From Sepiola atlantica (Eukaryota > Mollusca > Cephalopoda > Sepiida > Sepiolidae), in the NCBI GenBank assembly GCA_963556195.1, contig OY744519.1, positions 35,289,801-35,353,800 on the forward strand: a DNA stretch of 64,000 bases, read 5' to 3'. The notes below the pieces were generated by a model, which worked only from the letters and a program-made list of their open reading frames with translations, was not told where the DNA came from and made no database searches. Positions 54,471-63,499 of this stretch are shown here, piece after piece (position 1 is the stretch's first letter; each line of letters starts with the position of its first letter). The position numbers were made by a program, and so were the translations under genes.

Positions 54471-57119
54471 GGTCACTGGGCCCCATGCAGACTCCTCTGT
54501 CAAGGTTCGGCTCAGGAATATTAACCGCTCGGCATTCAAATGGCTCGCCAAGTCGGGCATTCCCAAGCCTCCCACATCAGGACGTTGAGTACAGACCTGT
54601 CTACGGACTAGCGGTGCCGCCTTTGCCCACAAAAGTGAGAAAAGGAGACGCGTCAAAACCGCTCGGCGGTCCGCAGGCAGAGGTAGTACAGCCAATCGGT
54701 AAAGGATGAGCGGAAAGACGTACGTGACGCACGCCTCAGCTCGTCCTTTAAGGGAAAGCCCCCTTCGAAGCCAAATCCTCACAGACGCTTCGACCTTGGA
54801 CTGTACTTCCGACCAGTTCTTTTCAAGCTGGAGACCCGGTCCGAACCATACGCCGAGGATCCGAACCGGGCCATCTGTCCAGTTGAAAAGGCCCGGGAGC
54901 GCAGCCGCGCCACTCCAGGCAGCCAACCTTAGGCCATTGGACTTGCTAAGGTTGACTACGGCCCCCGTAACTTCTTCGTACCTTTTGAGTGCCTTAATCA
55001 CCGCGATAATGTCTCGAAAGCACGACACGAACACGGTGACATCATCGGCATACGCGGAAACCCTGGCTCGCGCACCGCCAGGAAGAGCAATACCGCGTAG
55101 GGCCAGTCCAGGCTCCCCCATCCTAAGCCTGCGGAGAAAGGGCTCCAAGGCAAGGACGTAAAGCAGGGGAGACAACGGACATCCCTGACGTACCGACCGA
55201 GAGACGGCAAACGACTCCGATCGCATTCCGTTTACTTGCACCACTGCCGTCGGCCCGCGATACAAAACGGAGATCCATCTGCGGAAGTCCGGTGTAAAAC
55301 CGGCGGCCTCTAAGACAGATCCCAGGAAGCGATGGTCGACCCTGTCAAAAGCTTTGGACTGATCTAAATTGATCAGCGCGGCTTCCGTGTCGTCTTCTAA
55401 TCCCTCTATGATCGTGCGTATCAGATGCAAATTGTTCTGAATCGATCTCCCCTTCACAGCGTAGTTCTGATCAGGTTCGACCAACTCACCGATAACAACC
55501 TGCAACCGATTTGCAAGAACTTTGGCCAAAATCTTTAAGTCTGTGTTTAACAGAGTTATGGGCCTATAGTCATCTAAACCCCCACCATCTGTGCCCTTTT
55601 TCTGAAGCAATGTGATCACTCCCTTGGTGACTTGACCGGGGATAGAACCCTGTTCAAACCAGTGATTGAACACATTGACCAGAATAGGTACGAAGATGTG
55701 CGACAGCCTCAAGAACAATTCATAAGGCAAACCATCGAGTCCCGGAGATTTGTCGTAGCCGACCTGCTTCAGAGCAGCCAAGACCTCACATTCCGTAACG
55801 CGCCCATCACAGCTAGCCGCTCGGGCCGCCTCCAGGCGGGGCGAGTCAGCCAAATAGCTGCCAAACTCCTCGACGCGGAGTCCGGGCAGTTGGGTGAAAC
55901 GATCCACGAAATGTTCACGAAACCCTCCGCAAATCTCCCGAGTCGACACAAGGGTGTGTCCTTCCGGGTGTTTGACTTGACGAATGAGACTGACCGAGTT
56001 GCGACGAAGTGGAGTTCTACGCTCTGCAGCGTCAGCATTCACGGCTTCGTTGGACACTCTTTCTAGCCTAGCCCTAACTACTTGACCCTCATACCGTACG
56101 TTAGCCGCACGTTTCAGGTCCCCCTTAGCTAGTTCTATGCCTAGGGAATCCCCCCCAGCCACCGCCTGGGCCAACTTAGTTTCTAAACGCTTTTCTGCTT
56201 CCGCCTTATTTAATGCGAGGCGTTGGCTATACTGTACAGAAAAGCGCCTAATGCCAACTTTGGCGTTAACCCACCACTTACTCCCGGTTACCGCCCCCAC
56301 TAATCTCTTTTGAAAGTAAAGAGTCAGCTGTTCCCGGAAGTCACGTATCTCCAGTAAGGAGGTATTTAACTTCCAGTACCCAGCCAACTTGTGAGTCTTA
56401 GGGGCTAATTCCAGACTGGCCACAAGTAATTTGTGGTCAGAATGGCCTAACCAGTGGAACGTGGGGCAAGAGATATAGTCTACGTTGCCTCTTCTGACTA
56501 ACAACCGATCCAAGTAAGTACTTGGAGCGGAAGGCCTACTAGAAAGCCACGTCCACCACTCCCGCCCCGGGTGATCGACACGAAACCTGTCGACCAGATC
56601 GCATTGTGCCATCAGATCAGACAGACTTGTCTCACACCCATCCGACCCTCTAGGCCCACCCACCTTATCTATCTTGGGATCAAGGATGGCATTCCAATCT
56701 CCCAGTAAAATTAACCGCTCCGAACCACCGAGGAACCCCTCCAACCCCCGGAAAAAGGAAACCCTCTCCCGAATGGTATTGGGCGCATAAACCGCGACGA
56801 TTCGAAATCTGGCATTGTTAACGGCAACATCAGCCACGACCAGTCTGCCATCAGCATCCGCGTGAACAACGTTTACCCTTGCTAACAGGGCGCGTCTAAC
56901 TAACAGAGAAACTCCCCGAGCCTGAAGGTCACCGAATGCTGAAAAAACATCGAAATGTTCCGACAGCAGTCGGTGATCCTCAATCGAAACATAGTGAGTT
57001 TCCTGTACCGCAGCCACATCTATGTCAAAAGACTTGAGATCCCCCAGTATGCGGGCTGCCTTGCTTAAGGATCTCAAGCCCCTTGCGTTCAGACTTCCTA
57101 AAATCAAGTTCGTGGCCAT
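54435..57119 (-). CDS. Tx1-type LINE ORF2: AP endonuclease and reverse transcriptase
   Basis: I choose ATG 57119 rather than TTG 57137: it lies four bases after the ORF1 stop (TAG TGTA ATG), a layout suited to termination-reinitiation. About 894 codons remain open. Endonuclease: LGSLNARGL, VQETHY (catalytic Glu, about residue 40), LLGDWNAI (about 140), GHSDHKLLVA (catalytic Asp-His, about 228). RT: SPGLDGLPYELF, YRPITLLNTDLKIL, motif A LINLDQSKAFDRVDH (about 583-596), motif B RQGCPLSPLLY (about 644), motif C AYADDVTVFV (about 690). All catalytic residues are present. The frame ends after a frameshift near 54470; the rest of the protein is in 53809-54470. Confidence 0.9.
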   Translation of the reverse strand: MATNLILGSLNARGLRSLSKAARILGDLKSFDIDVAAVQETHYVSIEDHRLLSEHFDVFSAFGDLQARGVSLLVRRALLARVNVVHADADGRLVVADVAVNNARFRIVAVYAPNTIRERVSFFRGLEGFLGGSERLILLGDWNAILDPKIDKVGGPRGSDGCETSLSDLMAQCDLVDRFRVDHPGREWWTWLSSRPSAPSTYLDRLLVRRGNVDYISCPTFHWLGHSDHKLLVASLELAPKTHKLAGYWKLNTSLLEIRDFREQLTLYFQKRLVGAVTGSKWWVNAKVGIRRFSVQYSQRLALNKAEAEKRLETKLAQAVAGGDSLGIELAKGDLKRAANVRYEGQVVRARLERVSNEAVNADAAERRTPLRRNSVSLIRQVKHPEGHTLVSTREICGGFREHFVDRFTQLPGLRVEEFGSYLADSPRLEAARAASCDGRVTECEVLAALKQVGYDKSPGLDGLPYELFLRLSHIFVPILVNVFNHWFEQGSIPGQVTKGVITLLQKKGTDGGGLDDYRPITLLNTDLKILAKVLANRLQVVIGELVEPDQNYAVKGRSIQNNLHLIRTIIEGLEDDTEAALINLDQSKAFDRVDHRFLGSVLEAAGFTPDFRRWISVLYRGPTAVVQVNGMRSESFAVSRSVRQGCPLSPLLYVLALEPFLRRLRMGEPGLALRGIALPGGARARVSAYADDVTVFVSCFRDIIAVIKALKRYEEVTGAVVNLSKSNGLRLAAWSGAAALPGLFNWTDGPVRILGVWFGPGLQLEKNWSEVQSKVEASVRIWLRRGLSLKGRAEACVTYVFPLILYRLAVLPLPADRRAVLTRLLFSLLWAKAAPLVRRQVCTQRPDVGGLGMPDLASHLNAERLIFLSRTLTEESAWGPVTSPGLGKHYIGN

Positions 57120-57123
57120 TACA

Positions 57124-59883
57124 CTAGTCAGTGTCAATCAACGGCCTGAAATCTTTATCTGTGAGGATGCCGACGGCATGCCCGATATTGCCAGTGAGCA
57201 ATTCCGACGACGCGCGGCCGTCTCGGGAGATGCCCCCGACATCCAGGGGAAAGGTTAACTTTAGGGCTCTATAAAATGAGGGGTGGACGTATATGGGGAT
57301 CCTCCCTTCGCATTTGTCCCTCAGATCGTCGAGGGAGTCGTGCCCTTCTTCCACCAACGTTAGGCCCAGGATCGCCTCCTTAGCTGCTTCAATCATACGC
57401 CACATTGATTTTGTGCGGCGTATTTTCGTCTTCCTGACGAAGGTTATCAGCAAGGGGGCATCCGGGAAGTTGGACGGATTGGTGGTGTCCAGACCCTGGG
57501 CCTTCGTTAGGAGCTGCAGCGGCTTGATTACGCTTCTCTGCTGAGGTGTGAGTTCGGCAGCGGCGTGATGCAAGTCTACATCACAGATGAGGTCCCCTGG
57601 AAGGAAGGGGAGCTTTCTAGTCTTCTCCTTTCGTGTTGGAGAGGGTGACGCTTTTTGCTTTTTGGCCTCCTTGGCCGCTTTTGGTGTTTTGGCCACCGAC
57701 TCTTTCTTTGGAGACAGAGAGCGGGAGCCAGCTGGGGGGGTTTCAGTGGGGGAGGGGGATTTCTGCTCAGTGGTGGGTTTGGGTTTTGGGGGTTCTGGGG
57801 ACTGAGCAGAAGAGATAGTCATCTCTTCAGGCATTGGGGCGGGGGTCTGGGGCCCAGCCTCTTTGATTTTTTTGCCGGTGCGCTTTGCAACCTTCTTATC
57901 CCGGGTGATCTTTCTCTCCGTCTCTGGAGCCGGGCCAGCGTCACCCTCCATCTTCTCCCCTTCCGAGTCTGATGATGAAGAAGGCAGTGACAGGGGAACC
58001 TCAGTTTTCCTCTTGGTCGCCGCTGCCGTGACAGAGTCTTGCTGCGGCTCCTCAGAGGTGGGCAAATCGTCGTTCAGTGCCTTTGTGGGACCCCGCATCC
58101 CTTGTTCATCAGAGGGCTGCACTTTTTGGGAGGAGGACTTCTGTGGTCTTCCTTTTCGGACCACCTGGCTGAAACCCTCCTTATCCACGCCTCCTTTGGT
58201 CGATGGTGGAGGAGCTGCTGATGTCACTGGTCCTCCCGGGACTGCGGCAGAAGGGGTCTTCTTGGTTGGCGCCTTCTTGGGGCAATTTTTGGCCATATGC
58301 CCCTTCTGCTCGCAGTGCCAACAATGTGGCCTCCTGCCCTCCACTATTATTGACATGAGCCAGGCGTCGCACTTGAGCAGGGGCGGGATATTGTTGAAGC
58401 CATCCCGGTCCAAACGCATCTTAATCTTGTAGTCCCCTACCATTAGGTTATGGGGACCACGGACCGGGAATATGGCTTCGACGTCCGCATATTGACTCAT
58501 CACTGCACCTAGTTGCTCCGAGTCAATATAGCAGGGGACGCCAAGGACAGTAACTAGTGTCCTCCTCCTGCTCAAGTACTCCGGCCTGAGGATCAGATGT
58601 TTATGCCTCAGGTCGGCCCTGGCCACCTTTTCTGCGGCTTCCTCTGTGGGAAGAAGTAGGTCCCACGTTGCGAATCCCCTTCGGCAAACGTATGTTGCCG
58701 GGACTTTGAGGGCCCACAGAATCTCACTAATCGTCTCTATTTGGACCCCAGCCAACCCTTTGGTTCTGGAGTCGATGGTGACTAGCGAAACAATTCGCTT
58801 CGCTAGCCGTTCCACCGCTCCCGGAGCTGCTTTAATCACGCTACCGTCGGTTAGTTCCTTGTAGGTGGTCTCGAACAACCGACGGTACTCCGAAGGGCTC
58901 CTTTGTGACTGGGGTCCCCACTTGTCCTCTTTAGTTGGTGATAGGGCAGGAGTTTTGGTTGCCGCCGGAGTTGATGGTGATGAAGCTTTCGGCGGCGACG
59001 GTGTCTTCTGCCCGGGAGGGATCGACCAAACACTTGGAGTCTCAGCTGGGGCTGCTGTGAGGGACGGCCACTCCTTTGGTGATGCTGCTGGGGTTGAAAC
59101 CGGTGGAGTGGCCACCTTAGTCCCTTTCTTCCCAGTGACATCCGCTGCTCCAGACTTTTTACAGGTTCGAGCAACCCCCATCTTTCTGGGCCTGGACTGC
59201 CGCATGCCAGTCCGGGCCGGACTTTCAGATGAAAGGTGCATCACCTCCATGCTGCTTTGGCTGCTGCTTCGGCTGCTGCCTTCACTGCCTTCACTGCCAC
59301 TGCTGCTGCCAAACAGTTCCTGGTGGAGGTCCAGCATGCGGTACTGAGCAGAGTCCCGGTCACTGAGGGCTGGCGGCTGATCTGGGTTGGTGGCCCCTTT
59401 TTTGTGGGACTCCACTGACTTAGTCGCTCTTACTCCTGGAAGCAGGCGGCCTTTTCGCCTACTACCAGGCGGGCTGACAGTTAAAGCCCGGCGAGAGATT
59501 GGTGCAGTGGGGAGTTTTTCCCACCGACCCAGATCACCTCTCGGATCTGAGCTATCCTGACTCTTGCTGCCGGGAACAGCAGCGAAGTAACTAGCAGGGT
59601 TACCGCTTAAGGCGGTAGACCCTGATCTACCTCCAGTGCTGGGGACGGCACTGGCAGACGTACTTGGCATGGTGCTTAAGGCACTCCATGCTCTAGAGGT
59701 GCCCTGCGTGGCCACACCTCTTTGGGGGCACTCGGGTGTGCCACCCACCGACCGGACTGGGGTGTCGCACGGCACGACACTCCCCGAACCCGCCACGAAC
59801 ACAGGGGTGCCCTTCGCGGCCACACCCCTCCTGCTGTCTATCGGGGAGACAGCCCTAGTTTGCGAGACCGGGGTGGTCTCCAT
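57124..59883 (-). CDS. Tx1-type LINE ORF1 RNA-binding protein, 919 aa
   Basis: ATG at 59883, stop TAG at 57124-57126. Residues 1-330 are Ser/Pro/Thr-rich and probably disordered. A folded region of about 330-515 contains SEYRRLFETTYKELTDG, the RRRTLVTVLGVPCYID line (RRM-like) and a CCHC knuckle CWHCEQKGHMAKNC (521-534). A charged low-complexity tail follows, ending in a conserved-looking block (RRTKSMWRMIEAAKEAI). Such ORF1 proteins coat element RNA and act as chaperones. Uninterrupted over 920 codons, an indicator of youth. The many antisense frames over it are shadows. Confidence 0.9.
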   Translation of the reverse strand: METTPVSQTRAVSPIDSRRGVAAKGTPVFVAGSGSVVPCDTPVRSVGGTPECPQRGVATQGTSRAWSALSTMPSTSASAVPSTGGRSGSTALSGNPASYFAAVPGSKSQDSSDPRGDLGRWEKLPTAPISRRALTVSPPGSRRKGRLLPGVRATKSVESHKKGATNPDQPPALSDRDSAQYRMLDLHQELFGSSSGSEGSEGSSRSSSQSSMEVMHLSSESPARTGMRQSRPRKMGVARTCKKSGAADVTGKKGTKVATPPVSTPAASPKEWPSLTAAPAETPSVWSIPPGQKTPSPPKASSPSTPAATKTPALSPTKEDKWGPQSQRSPSEYRRLFETTYKELTDGSVIKAAPGAVERLAKRIVSLVTIDSRTKGLAGVQIETISEILWALKVPATYVCRRGFATWDLLLPTEEAAEKVARADLRHKHLILRPEYLSRRRTLVTVLGVPCYIDSEQLGAVMSQYADVEAIFPVRGPHNLMVGDYKIKMRLDRDGFNNIPPLLKCDAWLMSIIVEGRRPHCWHCEQKGHMAKNCPKKAPTKKTPSAAVPGGPVTSAAPPPSTKGGVDKEGFSQVVRKGRPQKSSSQKVQPSDEQGMRGPTKALNDDLPTSEEPQQDSVTAAATKRKTEVPLSLPSSSSDSEGEKMEGDAGPAPETERKITRDKKVAKRTGKKIKEAGPQTPAPMPEEMTISSAQSPEPPKPKPTTEQKSPSPTETPPAGSRSLSPKKESVAKTPKAAKEAKKQKASPSPTRKEKTRKLPFLPGDLICDVDLHHAAAELTPQQRSVIKPLQLLTKAQGLDTTNPSNFPDAPLLITFVRKTKIRRTKSMWRMIEAAKEAILGLTLVEEGHDSLDDLRDKCEGRIPIYVHPSFYRALKLTFPLDVGGISRDGRASSELLTGNIGHAVGILTDKDFRPLIDTD

Positions 59884-60194
59884 CGGATTCAGGTCCGACT
59901 GCTGCGCAACGACCCGCCGATTCGGAGTCAGGGAGACCGTCGCCTTAAAAAAGACACCTGAGTCTCCCCAAAACCTGCCAGCTATTTAAGTCGAACGCAG
60001 CAGTCAGAGCTAAAAAAGAAAGAAAATTTAAAAATTAATGGCCCAAGAGGGGCGACAAGAAAGAAAGCCCCAAAAGGGGGCAGAAGAGACAAAAAGCCCC
60101 AAGAGGGGGCTGGTCAGTCGGTGAGAAAGCTTTAAACCGGACACTAGTGGTCCGGTAGCTTGGTCGCAACCTTTTAGTGTCAGACGAAAATGTC
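59884..60194 (-). other. Tx1-type LINE 5' UTR with three tandem hairpins
   Basis: Minus-strand start CGACATTTTCGTCTGAC, then a 7 bp hairpin ACCGGAC/GTCCGGT, then three short hairpins of the form GCCCC(C)TYTTGGGGC spaced about 35 bp apart (plus strand 60040-60110). The repeated hairpins may mark the internal promoter or an RNA structural element; function unknown. Confidence 0.65.
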
Positions 60195-60211
60195 GTGCTA
60201 GGTAAGTATAA
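60195..60211 (-). repeat. U1 5'-end 17-mer, copy 3 (5' flank of the LINE)
   Basis: GTGCTAGGTAAGTATAA, perfect match to 53088-53104. Confidence 0.85.
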
Positions 60212-61528
60212 GGTTTTAAAGCTAAAACACGCATTCTCACACAAAACAACTCAACAAACCACCAACAGCCACTTACAACTAACAAAATACATTCAAACAA
60301 CATTTCAGCAACATTAACACAATACAACTTTTACATTTATCAACAACAAGATTTTTATAACAAACAATTTTAAACTATTTAAACGTTACCAACATTTTTA
60401 TACAATCATACATTTATTAAATAAACTCATAGTTCACCCTAATATTTAATATCAAGGTCGTTTACGGGTCGACAAAATTTTATTCCTAATCTTTTCAACA
60501 AATAAAAAAAACAAACTTATTCCATTTAAAAAATAAAAACATTTTTATTTAATCAAATCATTTCTTTAAGAAAATTTTTTTAATAACTTTTCACAAATCA
60601 AAACAATAAACACATTTTTAAATTGCTTAACAGTTCCCCCCCCCCTCATCTAACATTCTTATAAGAAATTCGTTTCAGATTTTATCGAAAACAAAAAACT
60701 CGGTAATAAATGTTTGATTTTCTGGATTTTAACAAAAATTAGGTACGGGCAAAATCAATGGCCGATTCCCAAAATGTAAAAACATTTTGACCCCACCCCT
60801 ACTTAAAAATTCACTAAAATTTAGGAAATCAACCAATTGTGATGAAATTCTCAATATTTATTAATCAACAATCACGGAATATAATGAAACCATTATTTTT
60901 AAAAAATCTTAGTGAGTGTGTATTATTTTTTTAAAACAAAATACACCTTTACTAAAGTTATATTTTTATATTTTTGCATTATTTTTTTAATGAAAATAAA
61001 GCATTGTAGATGTTAACTATTAAAAAAAATATTTGTTATATATTACGAAAAAGGCCCCTAAATACCGTGTTTACAAAATCACTATAACTCGAAAAATATA
61101 TTTTTTTTGTAATTAGCTATATTATTATTGATTAAAGCGTAGTTTAATCAATATTTTCACAAAAAAAATAATATAATTGCAAAAAATATTTCATGTGATT
61201 TAAATGATTAGAGTTTCTGGAAAATAAAAGATGCGACATAATTATATTTCCTTTTCATACATGAACGTGGCATCATCAGCGCAAGAAATATTTGTTATAA
61301 TCTTGAAAATAAACCAAAATTTGACAAATTTGAGTCCCAGTTGCTTAACAAAAAAAAAGAATTAAAAAAATTGGATAATTTCTACTAACGATGAACTTGG
61401 ATTGGTATGGTAGCTCGCCCCGTTCTGTAATAACCAGGTGGGATTAGACTTCCAACAACCACTCACTTTTACAGCGCCCTCAAAATTTTAAAAAATATAA
61501 ATGTAATTTATCGTTACGACACGTTAAA
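60212..61528. other. AT-rich spacer, possible displaced U1 upstream region
   Basis: If the nested insertions split the U1 gene from its promoter, the snRNA promoter should lie just above 60211. I cannot recognise a PSE-like element because its consensus in this lineage is unknown to me. No genes seen. Confidence 0.4.
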
Positions 61529-61540
61529 AATAAATCGAGT
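61529..61540 (+). repeat. Target-site duplication, left copy
   Basis: AATAAATCGAGT, identical to 61878-61889. Confidence 0.85.
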
Positions 61541-61877
61541 ATTAATTTACTGCTCTCCAGGAGTTAGGCACAAGGCCAGTTTTCATCTTACTCCCACAAG
61601 TAAGATGTGACCCAAGGTCGGGTCAGGAAAGTGGGGTTTAAAAATTGCCTGGGCAGCCCCGTCGGCATTCCCCGGTAGGGCGTCTCGGGCAGTAAGCAAT
61701 AAAACTACTCCTCCCCAAAGAGGGGAGGCGAAGCCTGGGAGGGTGGACCTCCTAGAACTGCACAGGACAGACCCATAGACCGGCGTAAATCAAGCCCCGA
61801 AGGCCAAGACAATACCAGTCTATGGGGTATAGTATCCATTGGAACAGATACTACACTTTGATCTTAGCCAAAAGGCC
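61541..61877 (-). mobile_element. snRNA-headed SINE-like element with U2 head
   Basis: A 337 bp unit on the minus strand with perfect 12 bp flanking duplications. The 5' head (61877-61841) is U2 snRNA nt 11-45 with one extra A: GGCCTTTTGGCTAAGATC then AAAGTGTAGTATCTGTTC, including the branch-point recognition segment. The next bases fold back on it (GATACTATAC against GTGTAGTATC), then the same body as 52753-53087 starts at TACCCCATAG and ends GCAGTAAATTAAT. U2 contains only a head fragment, so this is not a U2 gene. Mobilisation by the adjacent Tx1-type LINE family is inferred. Confidence 0.85.
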
Positions 61878-61889
61878 AATAAATCGAGT
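61878..61889 (+). repeat. Target-site duplication, right copy
   Basis: AATAAATCGAGT, matching 61529-61540; it marks a standard retroposition event outside any snRNA gene. Confidence 0.85.
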
Positions 61890-61983
61890 AACTATAGTTT
61901 TAAATCATGTAATAAAAAGGTTAACATTGACGCAGTTCGTAACGTAAAAATAATTTTTAACATTTAAAAAAAAGTTTTATTTC

Positions 61984-62060
61984 AAATTTTTGATGACGTC
62001 TGCTTACCAATGTTTTTCCTTAGAGGAAAAACATTGGTAAGCAGACGTCATCAAAAATTT
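61984..62060. repeat. Perfect 37 bp inverted repeat with 3 nt loop
   Basis: Arms 61984-62020 and 62024-62060 are exact reverse complements, loop TAG. The arm contains TGATGACGTC. Such a perfect snap-back is unstable in most genomes, so it is probably recent. It could be a foldback mini-element, a template-switch product or a hairpin RNA source; it may also be an assembly artefact. Confidence 0.9.
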
Positions 62061-63023
62061 CAGTGTATTACTAAATTAAAAACTAATACCAAGTTAAATA
62101 TGAACATTTTCAGTTAAAAATAAAATAAGATCTTAATTGCGCACATTTATAAATATTTTAATTAAATAAGCATGGCCTTTTTATTATAACAAAATAAAGG
62201 TACTGAAATTTATTTATAACCTTAAAAAGAATAAAGAAATTAATGGATGATAATTTTTCAACTTCTATAAACTATTACAAGACAATTTTTATATATACAG
62301 TTAAAAATAATAAATTATGACATTTTAGTCTTCCATATATTTTGAATAGCGATAGTCAAGTCGTTTACCGATTAACTAATGCCGGATTTTACTAATTTAT
62401 GACTTTTTGGGGGATAATTTTGCTAATTTTTAGTAAAACGTGGGATTTTTTTTTAATTCAGAGTCTTATGACTTTAATTTAATAATTATCTCTGTAATAG
62501 TTCCCAACCTATATTTATCCTTCAAGGGATTTTTACAAGCAATTTTTTCAAAGTTAAAAATTCACTGAATTTTTGGGGTTTTAGCCGCCGTGATTACATA
62601 TTTCATTATAATTTATTTTTCACACGTAAATATGCAGTTTTTTCGTTTAAAGATTAAGTTTAGGCTTTTATCTTTCTAAACACAATCAAAGTTTACACAG
62701 AAACTAATTAAATAATTAATGATAAGCGCTTTTTAATAAGTATAGTCCGTACAAGAAGGCGCCATTTTTGCACGTACCCAACAAAAATCAATATATAACC
62801 TTTATGAATCCACCTGACTTCATTATTCTTTTTTTATTTCTTAACATCGCAAATGATCACAACATTCCTTTTTCGATCGAATTAAAAATTTCTAAAAAGG
62901 CAAAATTCCGTTAATTATTTAATCAAGACCTTAACTTGAAATGTAATTTATTTAAATGGGTCGTCTTCAGATTGGTGATATATATATTTAAATAATAAGT
63001 CGTCTCCAGATTGATGATTATGA
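62061..63023. other. AT-rich spacer
   Basis: Nothing recognised. Confidence 0.5.
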
Positions 63024-63047
63024 TTATATATATATATATATATATAT

Positions 63048-63083
<36 letters not shown>

Positions 63084-63115
63084 GAGAGAGGGGGTGAGAG
63101 GAGAGAGGTAAGAGG

Positions 63116-63146
<31 letters not shown>

Positions 63147-63147
63147 T
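63024..63147. repeat. (TA)n, (GATA)n and (GA)n microsatellites
   Basis: TA 63024-63050, GATA 63051-63080, GA-rich to 63147. Confidence 0.95.
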
Positions 63148-63499
63148 AATAAAAAATCAGTCTAAATTTAAAAGCTAACATCGAATTAATTTCGCGAAAT
63201 ATGCTAAATGTTAAATCAACAAAGACTTTTTTTTTTCAAATTTGCTACACAAAACACTTCATGATATGAACTGAATGGCACCAATTTTACCTCTCAAAGT
63301 TGAGCGGTTCTCAAGTCATGACTTTTTGACCTTTCCCAAAAATATGAATATGATGACACTTACAAAGTTTAAAATATCTCTGATGATTTTTGCACAACAA
63401 ATGTTTATTTATATTCCATTTTAAAGTACTTGGATGGATTTTAATTACACTATATGCATTTGTTTTTAGCTTAGAGGTCAAATAAGACAAGTTGACCCT
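63148..63499. other. Spacer
   Basis: Nothing recognised. Confidence 0.5.

Larger units (their letters stand above)
53105..60194 (-). mobile_element. Tx1/L1-clade LINE flanked by U1 snRNA 5'-end duplications
   Basis: A 7.09 kb element, clearly GC-richer than its surroundings: 5' UTR (60194-59884), ORF1 (59883-57124), ORF2 (57119-about 53809, one frameshift), 3' UTR (53808-53105) ending GATAAATAAA. Flanked by a perfect 17 bp repeat equal to U1 nt 1-15 plus two upstream bases. Tx1-group LINEs are known for site specificity (for example Keno elements in U2 genes), so a U1-directed member is plausible. Long ORFs and perfect flanks indicate a recent insertion. Confidence 0.85.

Noticed and set aside
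57119..57137. ORF2 start at 57137
   Set aside because: The codon there is TTG and lies within ORF1; the ATG at 57119, just after the ORF1 stop, is the more natural start.
54083..59989. Many plus-strand frames of 60-190 codons across the Tx1-type LINE
   Set aside because: They are antisense shadows of ORF1 and ORF2 in GC-rich DNA.
61841..61877. A U2 snRNA gene
   Set aside because: Only about 35 nt of U2 are present and they continue directly into the SINE-like body, with a target duplication outside.
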